Shown here: piece by piece, positions 11,464 to 22,123 of the stretch
How positions within the stretch are numbered: position 1 is the first letter of the stretch
How the letters are laid out: every line of letters begins with the position of its first letter
Source of the DNA: Chrysophaeum taylorii
Lineage: Eukaryota; Sar; Pelagophyceae; Pelagomonadales; Pelagomonadaceae
DNA length: 64,000 nt
NCBI GenBank assembly: GCA_029834535.1
Contig: JAQMWT010000148.1
Location: 41,439-105,438 of the forward strand
Reading direction: 5' to 3'
Position numbers and translations under genes: made by a program
The notes under the pieces: generated by a model
The model's database searches: none
What the model was told of the DNA's origin: nothing
Seen by the model: the letters and a program-made list of their open reading frames with translations, nothing else

Positions 11464-12243
11464 CCCTACTATGCCAACCCGGAATTCCGTCGAGGTGCAA
11501 AGTGGCCCGCCCTCCTGTAGCATTTCGCGCATAATCTTGCTGCCGTGGTTCGCTCGAGAGTAGGGCACCGCGGTTGCGCGTCGTCGCTCGTTTGTTCTAG
11601 ACCCTCATTCTGTTCGGCGAAGGCATGAGGCTAGCGAGAGTCGACGGGAAGTCCTTCTAGTGGCCTGCGCACGGGCGGGATACACGCCCGGAGTCGTCGT
11701 CGTGCTGAAGCCGCCGTCGCTGCCTACCTCCGACCCGCGTCACGTTGCTGGTTGTAACGGCAGCTGTTAATTATCGACGCGTCTCTCATGTCGTCGTGGT
11801 GGTGGTCGTCGTCGTCGCTTACAAGTTGCTCACGGCAATAAGCCTAGTAAGAAACATCTTGAAACACTTGTGGACGGGGTGACTGAAAGTGTTGTTGTTG
11901 AATGAGTGTTGCTACAGCGGATAGCCGCATGAACGCACTCCAAACTTTCTGCTCCGGAGACCCAGGAGGCGATCGACGACTTCAATGAGCCTCGCGATTA
12001 ATTATCTCCTTTCCCCCGCTCATCAATCACGACAGTGGTTGCGACGTGTTACCGGAGATAGATCGGGCGTAGTGGCGCTGGTGATATACTATTTGGACGA
12101 TTGCGGTAGGCCACATGTAACCGGTATGCGAAGTTTTCGAGATGCAAGTTGCGATTTACTAGATCGGTTGAGCGAGATGCCATTCGACTTGATCTCTCGG
12201 TCTCGAAAGTCAGTTGGGGCCTTGACGACGTCGAGACAACGTG

Positions 12244-12313
12244 GCGAAGATGCGATTGGACATCGAGTTGTTTGTCCTGCGAAGATGCGATTGGACATCG
12301 AGTTGTTTGTCCT
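12244..12313. repeat. 35-bp tandem duplication
   Basis: The unit beginning GCGAAGATGCGATTGG at 12244 is repeated exactly from 12279. No gene is involved. Confidence 0.85.
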
Positions 12314-13330
12314 GCTTGGGCGTGCAGGCGAATACTACTCGGACGCAACCAACGTCAAGCATTTTAGGGTGATGTGATCTCCCACGCGCCTTTCACGATC
12401 CACGACTACTAGAAATTCGCCTTGCTTATGTAAGAAGCACGTGTGATTGTCCTCGAGCGCCTTAACAGCAACGAAGGCATCAAACGGGGCATTGCATTGA
12501 GCCTGTTTGGACGCGACTCCCAAGCACGCCATAACAACAACATCATGCGCACGCCGGCCCTCTGCGAGACGCCCGCCCGACATGCCGTCTTTTTAACGCA
12601 TAGAGGGCTACGTCGAATCTCGGAAAATGCACCCAACTTCCTGACGTGGCTTGGTAGTTTCAAACGAAGTAGTGCTCCTCAGAAGAAATCCGTGGTAATT
12701 GTAGTGAATTAGTAACTTGAAGTCGTCGCTATGCTTCCCGAAAAAAAAAAAGCAATCATGACAATTTTCCTTTTCGCGGTACTGAAGAACGGGTTGAGAA
12801 TCAACGGGTATCTTTGGGGCGTTTTCTCTTCATGACAACGATTGGAGATGTGGCACGACGCGGTGAGTGGGCGTTCGCATACTATGCGGACCCAAAAAGT
12901 CGTCGGAGCAGCTCGCAAGCCGTTTGTGTCGACCACGGCCGCTACGCATCCAGCCCCTGCGAGCCGCCCTCGAGAGCGTGCGGAGTGCGTCGCGGTCAGC
13001 GATTGATTCCATTGAACATACGGACCATCCATAGAGCAGCTCGCCATTCATAGGCAAAAAAGGCCGGTGGCTCTCGAGCACGCGGCATGGAAACGAACCG
13101 GTGAGAACGATGCAAACGTATCCCGGCATCAACTCGGCAAGGGCTATCTTGCGACGGCAGTGAGGTCGTTCGTGTGAAGATATATCGAAACCCTGCAAGT
13201 CGCGGCAGTGTTCTTTCCAGCGTTGAATGATCGGGACAAAGCGGCGTAATAATCGACGCTCCACCTCTCGACGTGGCGTGCAGAGGAGCCGTGGTAGTAT
13301 GGCGCGAGCGTCAAAAGCCTCGCGGCGTGA

Positions 13331-13360
13331 AAGAAAGAAAGAAAGAAAGAAAGAAAGAAA
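13331..13360. repeat. GAAA microsatellite
   Basis: Seven or more GAAA units, upstream of homoserine dehydrogenase. Confidence 0.85.
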
Positions 13361-13631
13361 AAAGAACTAATAAAATAATAAAATGGCGGTTTTGGGTTGT
13401 TGTTTTTTCCCCGGGCTCCTCGTCGTCGAGCGCGCTCATGATGACGAGAAGCGTCTTGAGGCAGCAATGTACAGCAGTTCGATCGTCCTTACTCTCCAGC
13501 GCGCGTGCTGGCAGAAAGGACGACGACGGGACACTGTCAAAGGAAGGGGCCTCTTACCTTGTCCAAAAAGTGCGAAAGGGTATCCTCGGTCCGTTAGTAG
13601 ACGCAATCAAGAAGATCGCCAAGAAAGTAGG

Positions 13632-14873
13632 ATGGCCAAGAAGATCGGTATTGTTGGCGGTGGCGTGGTTGGTGGCGGCGTGTACGAGATCCTGACGTCC
13701 AAGTTCCCGCACGTGTGCACGGTACAAAGCGTCGCCGTGCGCGATTTGTCCAAGCCGCGGGCGTGGGCCTCTGCGGGAACCAAGTTCGTCGACCGGTGGG
13801 AGGCCGTCGTCGAAGACCCCGAGGTGGAGGTCGTGGTGGAGGTGATGGGCGGGACGACGACGGCCAAGGAGTGCGTGTTCCGTGCCCTCGAGCTCGGGAA
13901 GGCGGTGGTGACGGCGAACAAGGCGCTCCTGGCCGAGTACACCGACGAAGTGGTCGGGAAGGCGAAGGGTCCGCTAGGGTTTGAGGCGGCCGTGTGCGGC
14001 GGCATCCCGATCATCGCGACGCTTCAGCAGCACCTCGCCGGCGACGAGATTTCGTCTGTCTCGGGTATCATGAACGGCACGACGAACTTCATGTTGTCTA
14101 AGATGGAGTCGTCGAACGTCGACTACGGAGACGTACTGAAAGAAGCTCAAGAGCTCGGGTTTGCCGAGGCCGACCCTACCGCTGACGTCGAGGGCCACGA
14201 CGTCCGCGCCAAGATCGCGCTCCTCGCGAAGCTCGCGTTCGGGACCACCGTGAGCGTCGAGGCTATCCCTACTCTCGGAATATCTCGGATTCAAGCCGTC
14301 GACTTCGACTACGCGAAATTGCTGGGAGCTACTATTCGTCTCCTCGGGACCGCCCGCAAGGACGGCGAGAGTCTGTCGGTCTACGTCGCCCCCCACGTCG
14401 TTCCGGCGACGCACCCCGCGGGCTTCGCTTCGGCAACCGGTCCGACGAACGTGGTCTCGATCGACTCGAAGCAACTCGGGGTCGCGTCCCTCCGCGGCGC
14501 CGGCGCGGGCAGGTACCCCACCGCGCGCTCGATCGTCGCCGACGTCCTCCGCGTCTGCGCCGGAGCGACGGTCCCGCCCTTCCCAGACCCCAACCCCAAT
14601 CTTACCCTGACCTCGGATTACGCGTCTCGCTTCTACGTCCGCGTCATCGCCGCCGACCAGCTCGGCATCGTCAAGGCCATCGGCGAGATGGCCGAGCGAA
14701 ACGTCGTCTCTATCAACGCCATCCTCCAGAACCCGATCACCGACCCAACGAACATGGCCTTCGTCGTCACCACCGACGCGGTCAAGCACTCTGCCGTCCA
14801 GGCCTTCGCGGCCGACGTTGCGAGCGCCCCCTTTGCCCTCTCCCCCCCCCTCGTCCTTAATATCCTCGACTAA
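13632..14873 (+). CDS. Homoserine dehydrogenase, monofunctional, with ACT domain
   Basis: 413 residues. Converts aspartate-4-semialdehyde to homoserine with NAD(P)H in the threonine/methionine branch of the aspartate pathway. A Rossmann loop is at 5-17 (GIVGGGVVGGGVY), the conserved Lys of TANKALLA at 97, and the family signature GIMNGTTNFML at 145-155. EADPTADVEGHDVRAK, with the acidic and lysine catalytic residues, lies near 190. An ACT regulatory domain fills about 335-410 (RFYVRVIAADQLGIVKAIGEM). No aspartokinase domain is fused, unlike the plant bifunctional enzyme. The start at 13632 places the Rossmann loop at residue 5; the frame is open upstream to 13383, but that extension is unconserved, although a plastid leader could be spliced on. 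The next gene starts 5 nt after the stop. Confidence 0.93.
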   Translation: MAKKIGIVGGGVVGGGVYEILTSKFPHVCTVQSVAVRDLSKPRAWASAGTKFVDRWEAVVEDPEVEVVVEVMGGTTTAKECVFRALELGKAVVTANKALLAEYTDEVVGKAKGPLGFEAAVCGGIPIIATLQQHLAGDEISSVSGIMNGTTNFMLSKMESSNVDYGDVLKEAQELGFAEADPTADVEGHDVRAKIALLAKLAFGTTVSVEAIPTLGISRIQAVDFDYAKLLGATIRLLGTARKDGESLSVYVAPHVVPATHPAGFASATGPTNVVSIDSKQLGVASLRGAGAGRYPTARSIVADVLRVCAGATVPPFPDPNPNLTLTSDYASRFYVRVIAADQLGIVKAIGEMAERNVVSINAILQNPITDPTNMAFVVTTDAVKHSAVQAFAADVASAPFALSPPLVLNILD

Positions 14874-14878
14874 TAAAT

Positions 14879-15658
14879 ATGGCGGAGTCGTCGTCCTTAT
14901 TATACCTTGGTATCTTCACGCCCGAATGCTGGGAGGTATTCGTGGAGGGCCTCGACCAACTCTTCTTGAAGCTCGACGCTCTAGGCGTCGTGCGGCGCTT
15001 AGAGTACTACGCGCCCTGCGCGTTGTTCGTTCTCAGCAAGGTCCTCGGGTACCTCGTAATCGCGGGCTCTCTAGGTTTTAAACTCCCGCAGATCGCGGGG
15101 ATGTGGCGCCACCGCTCGGCCGAGGGCCTCTCGCTCGTCTCCTGCGAACTCGACGTCCTGGTCTTCGTCGCGAGCTTGGGTTACAGCCTGCGCCGACGTC
15201 TTCCGATCTCCGAGTTTGGCGAGCAAGCCTCCGTCCTCGTCCAAAATCTCGTCATACTTTCTTTCGTGTGGCGATTCGCCGAGGCGACGACCAGGGCGCG
15301 GATGTGCGGGGCGGTGGCAGCGGCTCTCGCCGCCTGCATGGCGATTTCTTTCATCCCCCGGCACCTCGTTCTCGTACTTCCAGCCTTCGCGACCGTCGCC
15401 TCTCTCGCCTCCAGAGTTCCGCAGATCGTCGCCAACGCGACCCAACGCCACACCGGCCAACTCGCCGTTTCAACCTGCGGCTTGAATGTCGCCGGCGCCC
15501 TTGCGAGGGTCCTCACCACGCTCGGCGGCTCGCGAGACCTCGTCATGCTCGCCAGCTACGCGCTTTCCTTCCTCCTTAACGGCACCATCTTCATCCAGAT
15601 CCTATGGTATCGGAAAAACACCAACCTCGCCCTCCAAAACAAACTCAAGCACTCTTGA
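14879..15658 (+). CDS. MPDU1: MPDU1-like PQ-loop protein (mannose-P-dolichol utilization)
   Basis: 259 residues, multi-pass ER membrane protein. MPDU1/Lec35 is required for use of mannose- and glucose-phosphate dolichol in N-glycan and GPI synthesis. Both PQ-loops are present: FKLPQIAGMWRHRSAEGLSL around residue 70 and ASRVPQIVANATQRHTGQLA around residue 180. There are about seven hydrophobic segments, and the length matches the family (about 250). The N-terminal half resembles MPDU1 in length and the SAEGLS motif. The ATG is only 5 nt after the homoserine dehydrogenase stop, so it either has a promoter inside that gene or shares its transcript. Confidence 0.88.
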   Translation: MAESSSLLYLGIFTPECWEVFVEGLDQLFLKLDALGVVRRLEYYAPCALFVLSKVLGYLVIAGSLGFKLPQIAGMWRHRSAEGLSLVSCELDVLVFVASLGYSLRRRLPISEFGEQASVLVQNLVILSFVWRFAEATTRARMCGAVAAALAACMAISFIPRHLVLVLPAFATVASLASRVPQIVANATQRHTGQLAVSTCGLNVAGALARVLTTLGGSRDLVMLASYALSFLLNGTIFIQILWYRKNTNLALQNKLKHS

Positions 15659-15660
15659 CC

Positions 15661-15690
15661 CCTCCCTCCCTCCCTCCCTCCCTCCCTCCT
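15661..15690. repeat. CCCT microsatellite
   Basis: Uninterrupted CCCT/CCTC repeat directly after the MPDU1 stop codon. Confidence 0.85.
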
Positions 15691-15892
15691 TAGACGGTGT
15701 TTGTGTGATTAAAAAAAAAAAAAACGCGACCTTAAGACTGCGATCGCGGCCAGTCGAGCGCGCAGTCCGTTGTCATCAAGCGAGCGCCGAGCGAGCGAGC
15801 CGTCCGTCCGCGAGAGTCTCACCCCTCGATAAGGACACACTTAGACTCCTCTGAACCTCCTCATCACTAAGCCTCCTCATCCCGCTCTCTTT

Positions 15893-16663
15893 TTGTTCAG
15901 AATTAGTCCTTCTTCCTACAGGTGCTCTCCGCTAAGACCTAGATTAATAATTAAGCGTGCCCCGCGCAACAACATTGTAGGTATATTTACGCCTCTCGCC
16001 GGCTTTTTTTCCTGCCATCACTATCGTGTCTGTGGCTACTCCAAGAGCACTACCTTCACCGTCCACGCACCTTCGGACCACTCCCAGGATTTCGATCTTA
16101 TTCTCGCCCGCCCGAGCATACCTTCTCCCTTTCACTTAGTTCCCCTAAGTGGCACCGCCTTTCTCATCGTCGACTTTGCCTCACATCCGGACACTGCACG
16201 CCACTGCACGACGCGCCCCGGCACTTGGGTGTCCTGTCTGAATCGCTCGTGCACGGTCTTTGCCGCGATCGACTCACGAGGTCGCATTACACGCAAAAAC
16301 CCGACGGGCCTCATGATGCCAAAGGTTCGACCCACGTACGCGGACTACCTCGGACACATTGGCGACAAAGCAGAGGAGGGAACAAAAGTGTACGCCACCA
16401 AAGGACCTTATCCCACCAATACCAAGCACAACAATAATCTGATATTAATTATTAGACAGCTCAAGATAAGCGACGCGACACAACACATAATCGCTCGATT
16501 CAGCCACCATCACGACCCGCCTCTATTACAGCTCTTCCAACAGCACCCGCCGGTCTTCGCTTCTCTCAAAGCTTTTGCCAACGCCGTGCCACATGACATG
16601 CTGCAGGGAAAGTATCAGGCAGCGTTAACCTTGCACGCATCGCAACATCACGTTGATCTTTAA
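15893..16663 (+). pseudogene. Open reading stretch of unknown origin at the edge of a retroelement region
   Basis: About 250 open codons with no ATG near the beginning; the first ATGs are deep inside, near the MMPKVRPTYADYLGH segment. Codon use is much less GC-rich than in neighbouring genes. No domain recognised. Its place upstream of Copia-type remains suggests a gag-like or other mobile-element fragment, but this is inference. Confidence 0.25.
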
Positions 16664-17085
16664 CTCGAATGGCGCGCGATAAAAAAAAAGACAACAACAA
16701 CAGCAACACAATTCCAAATACAGGACACTTATTAGGTCTAATTGCTGCCTTCTTTTTTTCGCAATGTCTGCAACCTCCTCCCGTCCGTCCGTCCGTCCGT
16801 CCGTAGAGGAATTCCATCTTGGATATCAATTTGGATCCGTCGCGGATGACTACCAGGCCGCGCTTAACAAATTATCAGCCGACGCAGCACTGAAGCTGGA
16901 CACCCTACTCGTAGCTGCTGTTACCGTTGATAAACGACGCTCGCCGTATGCTGGAACCATCTAGCGTGCCAGCATCCTTCTTCCACTGCAACCATTACCT
17001 TCACAACATCCCTGGGACTGACCAGTTTATGTGGGATGTCCACAGCTCCGTCCTGTTTGTATATCAGGGGAAGCACGGCAAAGTT

Positions 17086-17163
17086 GTCACGTCGGTGGAT
17101 TTCCATGTGGACGCAGACTAACGGCAAAATTGTCAAGTCGGTGGATTTCCACGTGGACGCAGA
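17086..17163. repeat. Diverged 42-bp tandem repeat
   Basis: Two adjacent copies of a unit containing GGTGGATTTCCATGTGGACG, with a few substitutions (GTCACGTCGG versus GTCAAGTCGG). No gene assigned. Confidence 0.75.
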
Positions 17164-17445
17164 CCTTCCTTTAGTAGAAACCGAGACATCGCGGGCTTTA
17201 GGGCTCAATTCAGATCAGGCACACCCAGAAACTACGTGCCGCCGCCCATCTTCAGAAACACACCAATGCATCAAGCAGGAGATAGACGCCCCATCAGATG
17301 AGGACAAGTCCCCACCCGCTCAAGCAGATAACCCATAATCAGACGAAGAAATGGAAACAACCGACCAGTCTCATCAGCCGCCAGATGACCGCTCCGACGA
17401 GCACCGCGACTCAGACGACCATAAGGCTTCTTCTAGATCGGGTTT

Positions 17446-17522
17446 CTAGTTATGGTGACTAGCCACCTGCAGGTTGTTCTAGACAATTTGGCCTCACACA
17501 CGTCGTCGTTCACCATAACTAG
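17446..17522. repeat. Perfect 13-bp inverted repeat
   Basis: CTAGTTATGGTGA at 17446-17458 and its exact reverse complement at 17510-17522, separated by 51 bp. It could be a short foldback or the ends of a very small element. No gene in between. Confidence 0.6.
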
Positions 17523-18559
17523 AGAGACGAATTGAGAGCCGATCTCAGAGATGATCGTGACTTTTATTTACCCAAGGATCCGCTCTATACTGTTAGGCGT
17601 ATTAGCGATAGCCAGCTATTTACGAGGGGAATTCCAATATCCGAGCCTTGCAAAACACGGAATTATCACCAGGATCAGCCCGCGAAGCATATACTTGCCG
17701 ACGCTGCTAGCACTCTCATGTTCATGATACGCATGAGTTCGCTATATCAAGGCATGCACGCCAAAAGCATCGCTTCTAATTGGAACATCCCGAAGTCACA
17801 ATAAACCACCCGAGGATATTCTCAGTGCATGTCTCGCAGCCGCCACCACCCAGGATTATGGCATATCCGGTGGAAACGCATGCGATCCATCACGGGAGAT
17901 AGATGCTGAGCTCCTGGAAGTAGAATACCGTAGGCAGCCGTATCTCTCATCAGCACGAGTTACCCATCTCGTGACTACAATGATAGCTCTGTATTTGACA
18001 TTTATGATTGTCACGATAAATTTAATTCTCCGCCGCGGAATACTACACAAGACAGTGGAATCAGGAGTTCTGTTGTTGGAGCTCATCGCTCATTTGAGAC
18101 ATCAATGCTCACAAACATGACTACCTCGCAGCATCTCGGCATAGACACGCTTTTATGCAAGAAGATGGCGAATTAGATCACCTATTTCTCTGTCAAAGCG
18201 ACCCTAAAAAAGATATTCTCCAGAAAGTCATGGACCACGACCGCCAGGGCATCGACCACGTTGCCCTACAACTCGTGACGGCCGATATTATCGAATACGA
18301 ACCGGACAAGATCTCAAGGTACTTTAACTAAGTCCCGAAGATAAAATCAAAAATATCGAATCCATCAGCAAACAACTAGCAGGTCTTTGCTCTAACGATA
18401 TGTTCAAGTTGGAACCACAACCTCCCGCTGCGCATCGATCTCAATCAGACTAGTTCTTAATGTCAAATATTCACCAACGGCAGTCCCGACTTATACAAGG
18501 CTCGCTGAGTCGCACTTTGATTTCTATCTCGCGTTGGCATTGACTTCTATGCCACGTCG

Positions 18560-19960
18560 ACGTCAACCGCTATGCTTGCCACTAACCGGCTCCTGCTCGC
18601 CATAGCATTCACGCATAAGCTCCACGTCGCGCACGCGGATTTTCGGCAAGTGTATATCCAATCGGCGCTTGATCGCTCGGTTTGGATCGATTTCCCTCGC
18701 GGGATTCATGACGCTCAGAACATGGTTCAACAAGAACAAAACAACTACCCCGAGCACTTCGTCTTGTCAAAGCCCTTTATGCGTTAATGCAATCCGCTTT
18801 GTTGTGCAATAATTTTTTGGGTTCTTTTCTACGACGGGACGAATTTGAAGGTACCCAAGTCGATACTTCTCTTTGTATCTACTGGAACAAGTCCACCGAC
18901 AAATGGGTTCTATTATCCGTTTCCGTCGATGATCTTTTGGTCACTGGCACCGACACTGATAAAATTAGCTTCGTTCGTACCAATCTCTAAACCGCACACG
19001 ATAAAGGCACTTGGTACGATAAGGTTCGGTAATTTCTCGGCATTGATGTTCACTACAATGCGTCAGCCAGACACCTCACCATGAATGTGGCTGGCAAGAT
19101 CAAGAAGATGCTTGCGGAACATATACTCACTCTCAGAGGTGCAGACGTACGTCACTCGGTTTCACATCATAACAAGCGTTCCGCGAAATTAATTGCTCCT
19201 ACCTCGGAGATACTTCGCACTCACTTTCCCCATTAATACTGCGGAACCAGCATCTACACTTCCTTTACTTGTCGTCCGGACATTGCTACAAACAGTGTGT
19301 ACAACCCCGAACAGGCCCATCTGCTGCACCATCAATATGTGCCATCACGATACACTAAGGGTACTCCCAGCGACTCGTCGGACTTTTCTTCTGAAAAAAA
19401 AACCGTCCATCGCTCCCTTCATACAACGCTCCTCGTCAGTACTCACCCCGAGCTGCGTTATCTCAGTTCCTCTATTCGCTGTTTCACTGACGTAAACTTC
19501 GCTGATACGTCCGATCCTAAAATGCGCTCGCACTCTGGCGCATGTATTTTCTTATTTGGCAATCTTATAATTTTGTCTAGTAAACGCCAAACTCTAACAG
19601 CTTAAAGCACCATCGAAGCTGAACTCATCGCACCTAGCGCTGCCCCTGCTAAATGTTGTTGGTTTCAAAAAATACTCCCGTCACACCGTCTCCAAACAAG
19701 CTCATCCCGTACTTCTTCTTATCGATAACGCAAGCGCACTTCATATGGCTTATCATCCGAAAGTTGGCACTCCTTGCATCACATCTCCTGACGTGAATTC
19801 CGGATATGTGATTACCAGGAGAATCATATTACTCGCCCCCTCTGGTGCCCTACGCACTATCAGATAGCTGATCATTTTTCAAGTTAATTGCACGCAAGTG
19901 TTTCACCGCTTCACACACAAGCATGCGGCGTACACGCAACATCATCTTCTCCCCCTGCAC
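18560..19960 (+). pseudogene. Ty1/Copia-type retrotransposon polyprotein remnant (RT and RNase H)
   Basis: Broken reverse transcriptase and RNase H of a Copia-type LTR retroelement, with frame changes and stops throughout. Visible in order: the RT region with AHADFRQVYIQSALDRSVW near 18620-18690; the ALYGLKQAPR-like segment near 18780; the catalytic SVDDLLVTGTD (equivalent of YVDD) near 18925-18960; RNase H with CFTDVNFADTSDPKMRSHSG near 19480-19540; SSKRQTLTA followed by STIEAELIA near 19580-19640; and a terminal QIADHF-type tail near 19860. No intact LTR pair identified. Not functional as read. Confidence 0.7.
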
Positions 19961-20019
19961 ATGAGACCGCATGCATCGTCCCCCGAGATGGGTGCATTTT
20001 CAAAAGAGAGCACCTGCAG

Positions 20020-20125
20020 GCAGGGGTTCGGGGGGCATAGCCCCTCGAAAAAAAGCAGCCCAAGCCCGCTCGGGGGTCTCGGGGGGCGGAGCCCACCCCC
20101 GTCGGGGGGGGGGGGGCTACGTCGC
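20020..20125. repeat. GC-rich GGGG...GCCCC repeat cluster
   Basis: Two related hairpin-forming units: GGGTTCGGGGGGCATAGCCCC near 20033 and GGTCTCGGGGGGCGGAGCCC near 20074, then a G9 run. Directly downstream of the Copia remnant. A short host-like open stretch follows to about 20240 (VALSRVGKPSDFAFY), possibly a gene fragment. Confidence 0.55.
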
Positions 20126-20334
20126 CCTCAGCCGCGTCGGCAAACCGAGCGACTTCGCCTTCTATACGGACGACACCGACTACGCCGCCGGCTACGCCAG
20201 ACGCCACCCCGACGTCTACTCCAAAACGTCGTATACAGCTAGGTCCTCACCAACGACGACACTTAGCCAAAACAGTGGCAGAAAAAACAAAGTTTGTAAA
20301 GACTTACTTGTAATTTACTTTTTATAGCACTTAG

Positions 20335-20530
20335 TCCTTATATTCAATTAAAGACCGTTGTTGAAATTTCATGAGGGTTTGTTGTAGTCCTAAGGGGAGC
20401 TAGTTCCAGGGGGTGGAAACGAGAGGTTTGCAAAGTACTTGTATTCAAATACAAATTCAATTAAAGACCGTTGTTGAAATTAAATGAGGGTTTTGTAGTC
20501 CTAAGGGGAGTTCTAGGGGGGAGGAAACGA
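20335..20530. repeat. Diverged tandem duplication of about 110 bp
   Basis: A unit beginning near ATTCAATTAAAGACCGTTGT occurs at about 20341 and again at about 20455. Each copy ends in a TAGTCCTAAGGGGAG...GGAAACGAG block. The copies differ by small indels. Non-coding. Confidence 0.75.
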
Positions 20531-20688
20531 GCCTAAAAATTCGGCCGGAAGGTCCGCGTGACGCGACCAGCAGCCTGCGCCACGCCGCGGGGCTCTGGAA
20601 TGGCTCGCCGAAGATATTCGTACGCTTATGACTCCGCTTCCTCCCACCTCTCCGACTTACACACGCACCTACTCATAGACAGGCGCTT

Positions 20689-20719
20689 GTTTGTTTGTTT
20701 GTTTGTTTGTTTGTTTGTT
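20689..20719. repeat. GTTT microsatellite
   Basis: Seven GTTT units immediately past the stop codon of the minus-strand pseudouridine synthase. Confidence 0.85.
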
Positions 20720-20724
20720 GGAAG

Positions 20725-21501
20725 TTAAGAGTGAAGATGTCTCTGTATCTGCATTTCAAGGGCGTCCCTAATTTCGGGGACAAAAGACGAGGCGAATGTG
20801 GAGCGGACGATGCGGCGGTCGAGGAAGGGCGGAAGGCCAAGGGCAGCGTGGCAGAGGAGGGGTTCGTGTGGCGAGTATTCGCCGTAGAGGAAATCTCCGA
20901 GCAGCGGCGCACCCTCGTGCGCCAGCATGCATCGGAGTTGGTGGTATCGGCCCGTTCTGAGGAGAATGAGGACGTCGAGGTTGCCACCCGGCGCCTCGGC
21001 GGTGCACAGAACGTCGAGGAAGCTAGGTTTGCCGCCCGAGCGGACTACCTCGGCGCGTTTCCCTCTCCGGCGGACGTAGGCCTTGCGTTCGCCGAGGGGG
21101 AGCGTCGAGGCAGCGAGGCGTGCCAAGTAGAGCTTGGGGCCCCAGTCGCCAGTGGCGATGGCGGCATTGTGGGCGGCGGTCGTTTCCCGGTCCATGCAGG
21201 CGACGAGGACGCCCGACGTGATGCGATCGAGCCGGTGAGGCAGCTGCGCGTCAGGGTACCTGCGGCGGATGGACGCAATCACAGACTGTCCAGGCCCTCG
21301 CTGCTCCGAGCTCAGGCCGGCCGGCTTGTCGACGACGAGCGTGCCGCGGTGCTGGAGGAGGATCGAGAAGAAGCACATGCAGAGCATATGTAACGGATCT
21401 TATATCTCCATCACGCTTACCCTCCTCTCGCGAAAGACTCGGCGAGAGCTGGAAGAAGATGCCTGTGCGTAGGGCCGCCAGTTGTCGCCATTCGATCTCA
21501 T
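20725..21501 (-). CDS. RluA-family RNA pseudouridine synthase
   Basis: Isomerises uridine to pseudouridine in rRNA or tRNA; the exact target is unknown. Motifs: TLVVDKPAGLSSEQ, catalytic-loop LPHRLDRITSGVLVAC (Asp of HRLD is the family nucleophile), and the C-terminal GRYHQLRCMLAHEGAPLLGD. Two starts are possible. The intronless one uses ATG 21387 (MLCMCFFSILLQ). A spliced one uses ATG 21501, exon 21501-21421, and a 69-nt intron (GTAAGC donor, CTCCAG acceptor) joined in phase at 21351. I prefer the spliced model because the good donor and acceptor flank the non-conserved hydrophobic leader. The spliced exon 1 would lie antisense to the first exon of the next plus-strand gene. Confidence 0.82.
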
Positions 21502-21862
21502 CTCGTCGCAGGTCGTCAAGACTGGCGAGGCCAAGGCCGTTGGGACGGTGACTTACACGTCCTGGGACAAACACTTGACGAAGACGACGTTCGCGCTGGA
21601 CGAAGCCAAGCCGCCGTTGTTGTGGCGGACGATGGAGGTTGGCATGGAGAAGGTAGAGATGTCGGGCGAGGCCTGTGTCTCCCTCGCGACGGCCATCGGC
21701 CAGATCGAGGCCTACCAAACCAAGTTTGCCGACTGCGTGACGGGCGACGACATGGCCGCCATCGCCAAGACGCTCACCGATGCCGCCCCCGCGGACCCGA
21801 AAGACTTGGTCGCTGCGGAGAAAGAGGCCGAGGCGGCGGCGGCAGCAGAGGCGGACTACTAA
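21459..21862 (+). CDS. Small acidic protein of unknown function, two-codon first exon
   Basis: The long open frame has no ATG upstream. A model with a tiny exon ATG-CCT (21459-21464), a 47-nt intron (GTGCGT donor, TCGCAG acceptor, 21465-21511) and exon 21512-21862 joins in phase and gives about 119 residues starting MPVVKTGEAKAVGTV. The C-terminus is Ala/Glu-rich and probably helical. No family recognised. Coding bias matches the host. The first exon is the least certain part. Confidence 0.5.
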
Positions 21863-22123
21863 TATCCCTCAGTCCGTAAGTGAGCGTAATTGGGGGTCTT
21901 TGCGTTGTCGTCGTTTCTTCAAAGCCGACTTCTCGTTCTTTCTGAGAAGTGGGTGGGGGGCGGTGAGAGAGAAAAAAGAGACAGACACACGCACGGTGGG
22001 GGTTATATACGGGGACGGCTCTGGTCTGAGATAAAAAATTATCGGGGGATGTGCGTGCCCACACACACCACCTCTCGGCACGTTAGGGTTTGAAAGAAGG
22101 TGATTGGACTGATATTAAAGAAG

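Larger units (their letters stand above)
11464..13631. other. Gene-poor 2.2-kb interval
   Basis: No coding region I can support. It holds a 35-bp tandem duplication at 12244-12313, a GAAA microsatellite near 13331-13360 and lower-GC sequence than its neighbours. Short ORFs here lack family resemblance. Confidence 0.6.

Noticed and set aside
13383-13631. N-terminal extension of homoserine dehydrogenase
   Set aside because: Open but unconserved and of different composition; the Rossmann motif is correctly placed from ATG 13632.
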